Assembly: GCF_004362715.1 (NCBI RefSeq)
Contig: NZ_SNYC01000005.1
Location: 745,781-809,780, forward strand
Source of the DNA: Pedobacter metabolipauper
GTDB lineage: Bacteria; Bacteroidota; Bacteroidia; Sphingobacteriales; Sphingobacteriaceae
Direction of reading: 5' to 3'
Length of the DNA stretch: 64,000 bases
Shown here: one piece after another, positions 58,704 through 64,000 of the stretch
How positions within the stretch are numbered: the first letter of the stretch is position 1
How the letters are laid out: every line of letters begins with the position of its first letter
The notes under the pieces: generated by a model
What the model saw: the letters and a program-made list of their open reading frames with translations, nothing else
Told to the model about the DNA's origin: nothing
The model's database searches: none
Position numbers and translations under genes: made by a program

Positions 58704-59525
58704 ATGCCACTTAAGGAGCAATTTACAATCACGGGAGCAGACGGAAAAATCATATTCGGTGATTATACCATTGACGATAGGATAGAAAATAAAGGCCTCA
58801 TTATATTTATCCATGGATTTAAAGGCTTCAAAGACTGGGGCGCACACCATCTTGTTGCTTCTTTTTTTGCAGAAAACGGGTATCCATATCTTAAATTCAA
58901 TTTGTCACACAGTGGGGTAACGGCAGAAAAGCCAGCAGATGTAACCGATATGGAAGCCTTTGCATCCAATACATTCAGTAAAGAACTGTTTGATATTGAT
59001 GCGGTACTTAATTATGCAGCGCAAAAATTTAATGCACTGCAGATGATCCTGATCGGACATAGCCGTGGTGGTGGTTTAGCAATTCTAAAAGCAGCAGCAG
59101 ATTCCAGGATCAGTAAACTGATCACCTGGTCGTCCATATCAGATTTTTCCAGTTTATGGAAAAAAGAACAGGAAGCCGAATGGATGGAGATGGGAAAGAT
59201 CTACGTAGAAAATGCACGCACCAAAGAAAAGATGCCGCTCAACAGCACGCTTCTGGAAGATCTGGATCAGAACCGGGAAAAACTGGATATCTTAAATGCA
59301 GCAGAGCAGGTCAATGTTCCCTGGCTGATCCTGCATGGCGATGACGATGTAAATGTTGATTTTAGCGTGGCTCAGCAACTGGCACAAAAACAGTTAAAAG
59401 CAAAGATCCAGAAAATTGAAGGGGCCAATCATGTATATGGTGCATCGCATCCCTACACTTCCGCATCTTTACCGGCACATTTACAACAGGTATGCGGGAA
59501 GACGCTTGCGTTTTTAAACGAATAA
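58704..59525 (+). CDS. alpha/beta hydrolase
   Basis: A 273-residue protein with the alpha/beta-hydrolase fold. The oxyanion region is IIFIHGFKGFKDWG, the nucleophile Ser is in LIGHSRGGGLAIL, an acid is in ILHGDDDVNVDFSV, and the His is in GANHVYGASHPY. It resembles the YuxL/dienelactone-type group acting on small esters or peptides; the substrate is unknown. No export signal is seen. It stands alone, divergent from hemA. Confidence 0.88.
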   Translation: MPLKEQFTITGADGKIIFGDYTIDDRIENKGLIIFIHGFKGFKDWGAHHLVASFFAENGYPYLKFNLSHSGVTAEKPADVTDMEAFASNTFSKELFDIDAVLNYAAQKFNALQMILIGHSRGGGLAILKAAADSRISKLITWSSISDFSSLWKKEQEAEWMEMGKIYVENARTKEKMPLNSTLLEDLDQNREKLDILNAAEQVNVPWLILHGDDDVNVDFSVAQQLAQKQLKAKIQKIEGANHVYGASHPYTSASLPAHLQQVCGKTLAFLNE

Positions 59526-59560
59526 ACGGAGTTCATCCGGGGATTTACCGCAAAAACGAA

Positions 59561-59580
59561 ATCCCGGGCAAGCCCGGGAT
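59561..59580. repeat. perfect 20-bp palindrome, possible dispersed repeat
   Basis: ATCCCGGGC and GCCCGGGAT (9-bp arms) surround AA, in the gap between convergent genes. On the minus strand a TTTCGTTTTTG stretch follows, so it could terminate the DUF2911 gene. The CCCGGG core resembles REP-like palindromes seen in many genomes. Confidence 0.5.
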
Positions 59581-59668
59581 CACGACAATTTCATAGTCAG
59601 TTATCACCATCCATTTGACATCATTTGTATTCAATGCTCAAATAATGGATATCAATTTATGGACCGGA

Positions 59669-60184
59669 TTATTTCACGTTGAAAGCAACAGCTTTATCAC
59701 CCCATACAAAAGTAACTTTACCTGCTTTATCTACACTAAAAGTTAACTTTTCAGATACAGCTGGGGCCTTACCTGTTTTTACAACTACACGTAATGCATC
59801 ATCTGCTTCAGTATAGTTTGTTCCCCATTGTTTCCAGGTTTTATTGAAAATAAGGGTCCATTCTTTTTCACCAGGAATAGAGTATAGACCGTATTTACCC
59901 GCAGCAAGTGCTTTACCTTCTACTTTCACATCTTTATCAACCTCAAATACGGTTGCTTCATTTGCACCCGTGCGCCATACTTTACCATAAGGGGCAAGCT
60001 CAGTTCCAATAGCTCTGCCTTTAAGCGCAGGCTGGCTGTAATCAATAGTTACCGTAGCACCAGATTTAATCGTTTCTTTAACAATTGCTGGCGGACTCGC
60101 TCTTTTCGTTTTATCCTGTTGGGCAAAGACGGTAGCCGTAGTAAAAAAACCGGCTATCAATGTCAATACAAATATTTTTTTCAT
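59669..60184 (-). CDS. exported DUF2911 protein
   Basis: A 171-residue protein with a signal peptide (FVLTLIAGFFTTATVFAQQ). The DUF2911 domain has IDYSQPALKGRAIGTELAPY, GKVWRTGANEATVFEVDKDV, LAAGKYGLYSIPGEKEWTLI and NKTWKQWGTNY. Function is unknown in the family, which is common in Bacteroidota and periplasmic. It stands alone; downstream there is a possible terminator at 59561-59580. Confidence 0.9.
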   Translation of the reverse strand: MKKIFVLTLIAGFFTTATVFAQQDKTKRASPPAIVKETIKSGATVTIDYSQPALKGRAIGTELAPYGKVWRTGANEATVFEVDKDVKVEGKALAAGKYGLYSIPGEKEWTLIFNKTWKQWGTNYTEADDALRVVVKTGKAPAVSEKLTFSVDKAGKVTFVWGDKAVAFNVK

Positions 60185-60282
60185 AATGTATAATTTTTAT
60201 ACCCCTAATATACAAAAACCAAAGGTTTGTGCCCCAATCAAAGTCAAAAGTTTGAGCTTGAAACAACAATCTTACAACTGGA

Positions 60283-62268
60283 TTATTTAACCACCTCGAT
60301 CCAGTTGCCGTCTTCTTTGATCAGCTCAATCAGATCATCCAGTGCACGCGAAGCATTTACATTCTTCTTAACCACTTCCCTGCCCCGGTATAAAGTGATC
60401 TTATCCGGGCCGGTACCTACGTAACCATAATCTGCATCAGCCATTTCTCCGGGCCCGTTAACAATACATCCCATAATGCCGATCTTGATTCCCTTTAAAT
60501 GATCTGTTCTCGAACGGATCAGCTGGGTTGTTTCCTGAAGATCAAATAAGGTCCTTCCGCAACTCGGACAAGAGATGTATTCTGTTTTCGAGATCCGGGT
60601 ACGCGTAGCCTGAAGAATACCAAAACTGGTGCTGTTGATCAACGACAAGCCAATAGAGTCCGCAGCATTGATCCATACCCCGTCTCCCATTCCATCCGTA
60701 AACAATGCGCCCAGATCCGTTGCCGCATGCAGCATCAGGTCGTCCGCACCAACATCGGCATAGGTCCTCTTAATGATCACAGGGATCTGCAGGTTATTCT
60801 TAAGCAGCGAGATGAAGAATTCGCGTTGTGCAGACATGCCGCTGAGCACACCCGTTTCCAGAACAATGACCACATTTCCCTCCAAAACCGACAGATCAAG
60901 GTCGGCAGATTTCTCTGCCCTGATTTGAACCAGGTTCAAAAAGTTATCTTTAACCTCCGATCTTACATATTCTTCGTAAGAAAAGATCGGATGGCAATTG
61001 TTTTTCTCCTTCAGGCCCAGCCACACCGCATGGGTATAAATCTGCCTTAAGTTACCAGGAAAAGAAAATGACGGCAAAGCATCGCCCAGGTAAACCAGGT
61101 CACAGGCCTGATCGGCCATGTGGTACTTATCCAGTCCTGCACTATACGTATACCCTACTGAAGATAAAATGAATGGGTCCTTTAAATTTTCTTTCGACAG
61201 ATCCATCATCACAACCGGATGGTGGTGTCCGCCGATGTGCTGCACCGGGATCGTATTTCTCCGGTTATACTCATACGGGTTATAGGGAAGGTCTTTAAGG
61301 ATAATTCTTTCCCGGTCTATAACCGGTGTATTTAATGCGTGTGTATTGAGCAGGCTCCGCTGCTCATATCTTAATGCAAGGGCTTTTGCAACAGGTGCTT
61401 CAAATTCCGGATCTTCCGTTAAAGAAACGCGGATGGTATCACCAAGACCATCTTCTAACAGGGTACCGATTCCTACAGCAGATTTAATCCGTCCATCTTC
61501 ACCATCACCAGCTTCGGTAACGCCTAAATGCAGGGGATAGTTCATGCCTTCCTTAACCATGGTTTCTACCAGTAAACGGTACGCCTGAACCATTACCTGG
61601 GTATTGCTGGCTTTCATAGAGATGACCAGGTTGTAATAATTCAGATCTTCGCACATGCGGATAAATTCCATGGCAGATTCTACCATGCCCCTGGGTGTAT
61701 CCCCATAGTGGCTCATGATCCGGTCAGATAACGAACCATGGTTCGTACCGATCCGCATGGCCGTTCCGTATTCTTTACAGATCTTAACTAAAGGCGTAAA
61801 CTTTTTATAGATCCTGTCCAGCTCAGCCTGATAGGCAGCCGTGGTATATTCAATATTTTCAAAACGTTTTTTATCCGCATAGTTACCCGGGTTTATCCGT
61901 ACCTTTTCTACAATCCGTGCGGCAGATTCAGCGGCATTTGGTGTAAAATGAATGTCGGCAACCAAAGGAACATGATAACCACGGTAGCGGAGTTCCTTTT
62001 TAATATTTGCCAGGTTTTCAGCTTCTTTCACACTGGGTGCAGTGATGCGCACATACTCACAGCCAGAATTCACCATCCTGATCGTTTGCTCCACCGTACC
62101 TATCGTATTCATGGTATCTGTAGTGGTCATCGACTGGATCCGGATTGGGTTTAAACCACCCATCGGAACGTCACCAATGGTCACCTCCCGGGTTAAGAAT
62201 CTAGAATATTGGGTCAGGCTATTACAATAACCCCCATTTAATGCTCTTTGAATAACGGCTTCTTCCAT
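60283..62268 (-). CDS. ispG: 4-hydroxy-3-methylbut-2-enyl-diphosphate synthase (long form)
   Basis: A 661-residue protein, longer than the 370-residue E. coli type because of a central insert, as in Bacteroidota and plant enzymes. The TIM barrel starts TIGDVPMGGLNPIRIQSMTT and has MRIGTNHGSLSDRIMSHYGD. The C-terminal [4Fe-4S] domain has EYISCPSCGRTLFDLQET, then GIMGCIVNGPGEMADADYGY. It makes HMBPP in the methylerythritol phosphate isoprenoid pathway. A -7 box (TATCTTTG, 62285-62292 on the minus strand) lies just upstream, so the gene may have its own promoter in addition to readthrough. Confidence 0.96.
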   Translation of the reverse strand: MEEAVIQRALNGGYCNSLTQYSRFLTREVTIGDVPMGGLNPIRIQSMTTTDTMNTIGTVEQTIRMVNSGCEYVRITAPSVKEAENLANIKKELRYRGYHVPLVADIHFTPNAAESAARIVEKVRINPGNYADKKRFENIEYTTAAYQAELDRIYKKFTPLVKICKEYGTAMRIGTNHGSLSDRIMSHYGDTPRGMVESAMEFIRMCEDLNYYNLVISMKASNTQVMVQAYRLLVETMVKEGMNYPLHLGVTEAGDGEDGRIKSAVGIGTLLEDGLGDTIRVSLTEDPEFEAPVAKALALRYEQRSLLNTHALNTPVIDRERIILKDLPYNPYEYNRRNTIPVQHIGGHHHPVVMMDLSKENLKDPFILSSVGYTYSAGLDKYHMADQACDLVYLGDALPSFSFPGNLRQIYTHAVWLGLKEKNNCHPIFSYEEYVRSEVKDNFLNLVQIRAEKSADLDLSVLEGNVVIVLETGVLSGMSAQREFFISLLKNNLQIPVIIKRTYADVGADDLMLHAATDLGALFTDGMGDGVWINAADSIGLSLINSTSFGILQATRTRISKTEYISCPSCGRTLFDLQETTQLIRSRTDHLKGIKIGIMGCIVNGPGEMADADYGYVGTGPDKITLYRGREVVKKNVNASRALDDLIELIKEDGNWIEVVK

Positions 62269-62296
62269 GACTTAAAATGTAGGACAAAGATAAAGA

Positions 62297-62914
62297 TTAA
62301 ATTAATCTATCCTTTATGACCAATGTATTTGCAACGATGTCGTGGAAACATTGTTGCTTTTTATTGAGAAAACTATATAAATATCCTAAAAAAAAGGGAG
62401 CTGCAGACAATGCTTTCGCGAAGTTCCGGCCAAAGGAATTGCCCAGTGTAACCGGGTTTCCGGCCAGGTCTGTCACTTTAATATTCATCAGCGCCTTACC
62501 CGCAGTAGCCTGCTTTTTACCCGCTTCAGCAATACTGCTATAGATTAATTTAACAATTGGGATAACCGGAAGCCCGGCAACGATAGCCATTATGCGTTCG
62601 TTCTGGCCTTCAATTATCAAAAAGCTAAGCAATGCCAGGAGTACAAAAGCAATGGTGATGAAAAAATAATCAATAACGGAAGCCAAAAGCCGCTGGTCAA
62701 AAGAAGCAAAATATTGAGGTGCAGTACGCTGGTAAGTAAAACCAAGAAGCTCACGCAGTTCGGCGAACTCGTGAGCTTCTTTATAATCGTCCATCCCCGG
62801 TTTTCGAATGAACGTACCGGGACGGATATTTAACGCTTTTAATTGTTCCAGTTGATAGGGCCCTTCGGGTTTCCCATTGATCACAACTGTATATGCTATA
62901 TTTTCAGCTTCCAT
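62297..62914 (-). CDS. GYF_2-RDD membrane protein
   Basis: A 205-residue protein. The first 60 residues are a GYF_2-type domain (YTVVINGKPEGPYQLEQLKA) that may bind Pro-rich peptides. The rest is an RDD domain with three helices (ASVIDYFFITIAFVLLALLS, IMAIVAGLPVIPIVKLIYSS) and GKALMNIKVTDLAGNPV. RDD proteins are poorly understood; some move ions. It lies 14 bases after the DUF5668 gene and 28 bases before ispG. The upstream truncated gene has a Pro/Thr/Val-rich tail that could be a ligand for the GYF domain, which is speculation. Confidence 0.87.
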   Translation of the reverse strand: MEAENIAYTVVINGKPEGPYQLEQLKALNIRPGTFIRKPGMDDYKEAHEFAELRELLGFTYQRTAPQYFASFDQRLLASVIDYFFITIAFVLLALLSFLIIEGQNERIMAIVAGLPVIPIVKLIYSSIAEAGKKQATAGKALMNIKVTDLAGNPVTLGNSFGRNFAKALSAAPFFLGYLYSFLNKKQQCFHDIVANTLVIKDRLI

Positions 62915-62928
62915 TGCAGCGGACGTAC

Positions 62929-63849
62929 TTAATAACGCCTCACCTCAAAGCTACTCAATCCGCCGTCTAAATTAATAAATATCTTTTTTGCCGACGTCGC
63001 ATAGTTCGACGTTTCATAGGTACCATCGTCCAGTTTATTGAACCCGCTAAAGTCTTTAGAAGACAATCCGCTTTTCGATTTAATCCGGCATCCCGAACCT
63101 TCCGGCACATTGATCTTCACCTCAGCAACGCCTGTTTTCACATTCACATCTGCAATAGGAAGCAGATCACCAAGCTTAATGTCAAGGGTTGCAGCACCAC
63201 CGTCAAAGTTAAATTCACGCACTTTATACGAAGAAAGATCAAAATCTACTTCTCCGGCACCCATGTTCATGTGGATCTCCCAGTTTGGTGCCTGATTCAG
63301 CTTTAGCTTCACATCATTACCGCCTTCACTCCAGTTGGAGTTGCCTTTCATCTTAAAATTTAAGGTTCTTAAACTATCTGTAAATTCATTTTTTAGGGTA
63401 AACGTACCCCCTCTTTTGCGTACATCGGCAACAATCAGGCTATCCGTAGCTTCTTTCAATTCAAAAGAAGTTCCGCCGCCGGTAATGTTCAATATGGTTT
63501 TAGTAGCTACAGAATCTTCATAAGGCTGGGTAAAGTTCATGTTCTGGTAATCACTATCGTCATGATCACCATTAAAATTTTCAATTTTCCAGGTCCTCTC
63601 TGTCCGTGGCTGCTGGCCCCTTACAAAAAGCACAGCGAGCGTAATCACCAGGATTCCTAAAGATATGATTCCGCCCAACTGCGATTTACTGCGGTTAAAC
63701 AAAATATTTATACCGGCAATGATTAAAAATATCGGCCAGAATCGCCAAACGCTCGTCCAGTAAAAATCAATGATATTAAAATTCTCCAAAAGAAGCACAC
63801 CGCCTATAAAAAGCAGTACAATACCCCACATGATTCTCTCTAGCTTCAT
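62929..63849 (-). CDS. DUF5668/LiaF-like membrane protein
   Basis: A 306-residue protein. Three short helices at the N terminus (IMWGIVLLFIGGVLLLENFN, VWRFWPIFLIIAGINILFN, IISLGILVITLAVLFV) match the LiaI-LiaF-type DUF5668 region. A cell-envelope beta-helix-like domain follows (LNFKMKGNSNWSEGGN, MNMGAGEVDFDLSSY, LSSKDFSGFNKLDD). The family is linked to envelope-stress sensing. It overlaps the upstream gene by four bases (ATGA) and lies 14 bases before the RDD gene. Confidence 0.87.
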   Translation of the reverse strand: MKLERIMWGIVLLFIGGVLLLENFNIIDFYWTSVWRFWPIFLIIAGINILFNRSKSQLGGIISLGILVITLAVLFVRGQQPRTERTWKIENFNGDHDDSDYQNMNFTQPYEDSVATKTILNITGGGTSFELKEATDSLIVADVRKRGGTFTLKNEFTDSLRTLNFKMKGNSNWSEGGNDVKLKLNQAPNWEIHMNMGAGEVDFDLSSYKVREFNFDGGAATLDIKLGDLLPIADVNVKTGVAEVKINVPEGSGCRIKSKSGLSSKDFSGFNKLDDGTYETSNYATSAKKIFINLDGGLSSFEVRRY

Positions 63850-64000
63850 GATATGTCTTTTTTAGTAAAACGATCGTCTATTTTATTTCCTTCAGTACCT
63901 GTATTTTGCGAAGTTCCCTCATCTGTTGCCGGAGGTATTGGGCCATCTGTTACGGGAGCATCCGTTACCGGGCTGTGTGTTACCGGAACAGCTGGTGTTT
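63846..64000 (-). CDS. C-terminal tail of a gene cut by the window edge, probably PspC-domain protein
   Basis: About 50 codons are visible. The tail is low-complexity with repeated PVTDAPVTDGPIPP units and ends KIDDRFTKKDIS. The stop overlaps the DUF5668 start (ATGA). In Bacteroidota a PspC-domain protein with a flexible tail often precedes DUF5668, but nothing in the visible part proves it. Confidence 0.5.
   Translation of the reverse strand, partial: TPAVPVTHSPVTDAPVTDGPIPPATDEGTSQNTGTEGNKIDDRFTKKDIS

Overview
The window looks like a chromosome segment from a Bacteroidota bacterium, most likely a Sphingobacteriaceae member near Pedobacter. This is inferred from several signs: -7 boxes of the TAnnTTTG type, few Shine-Dalgarno sequences, a long two-part IspG, a HemC-HemD fusion, LytS/LytTR regulators, a TonB receptor with a Bacteroidota-style N terminus, and a DUF2911 protein. 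No rRNA, CRISPR array or intact insertion sequence was seen.

Left part (1 to about 27.8 kb), accessory metabolism. A truncated TPR sensor-type protein and an exported isochorismatase-like hydrolase come first. A block of mostly exported redox and carbohydrate-type enzymes follows. A minus-strand operon (9097 down to 3575) holds two PQQ-type sugar dehydrogenase-like propellers, an SMP-30-like propeller, a Tat-exported aldo/keto reductase, an NTF2-like protein and a cupin. It diverges from a LytS/LytTR two-component pair. An AraC regulator diverges from a plus-strand operon (12255-16554) with two aldo/keto reductases, two cupins, an exported flavodoxin and an exported carboxymuconolactone-decarboxylase-like protein. 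Two paralogous isoquinoline-1-oxidoreductase-type molybdenum hydroxylase sets ([2Fe-2S] subunit, Tat-exported Mo subunit, diheme cytochrome c) lie back to back around a 353-bp regulatory gap; the right set continues into moaA and a TonB-dependent receptor. The block is bracketed by two decayed 3' ends of serine recombinases (2969-3436 and about 27562-27830). The right one abuts a tRNA-Arg(ACG) gene, so the block may be an old integrated element.

Middle part (28.0-44.3 kb), core genome. A peroxiredoxin and an RmlD-like reductase precede atpD-atpC. A complete branched-chain amino acid cluster follows on the plus strand: ilvE-ilvD-ilvB-ilvN-ilvC-leuC-leuD-leuB-leuA-ilvA. Just upstream of ilvE is an unannotated 27-codon leader ORF very rich in Ile/Val/Leu. 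It is followed by a strong terminator and a mutually exclusive antiterminator pairing, the layout of a ribosome-mediated transcription attenuator. I consider this the best regulatory discovery in the window.

Right part (44.4-64 kb). A small lipoprotein and a DUF1016/YhcG-type PD-(D/E)XK nuclease share an identical 29-bp palindrome, one copy intergenic and one inside the nuclease gene. An orphan ABC ATPase and an ECF sigma/membrane protein/beta-barrel trio follow. Then comes a nine-gene minus-strand haem biosynthesis operon (hemA, hemCD, hemB, hemL, sensor kinase, response regulator, TPR-like protein, hemE, hemJ-like) with an embedded two-component system. The window ends with an alpha/beta hydrolase, DUF2911 protein, ispG, a GYF-RDD membrane protein, a DUF5668/LiaF-like protein and the tail of one more gene.
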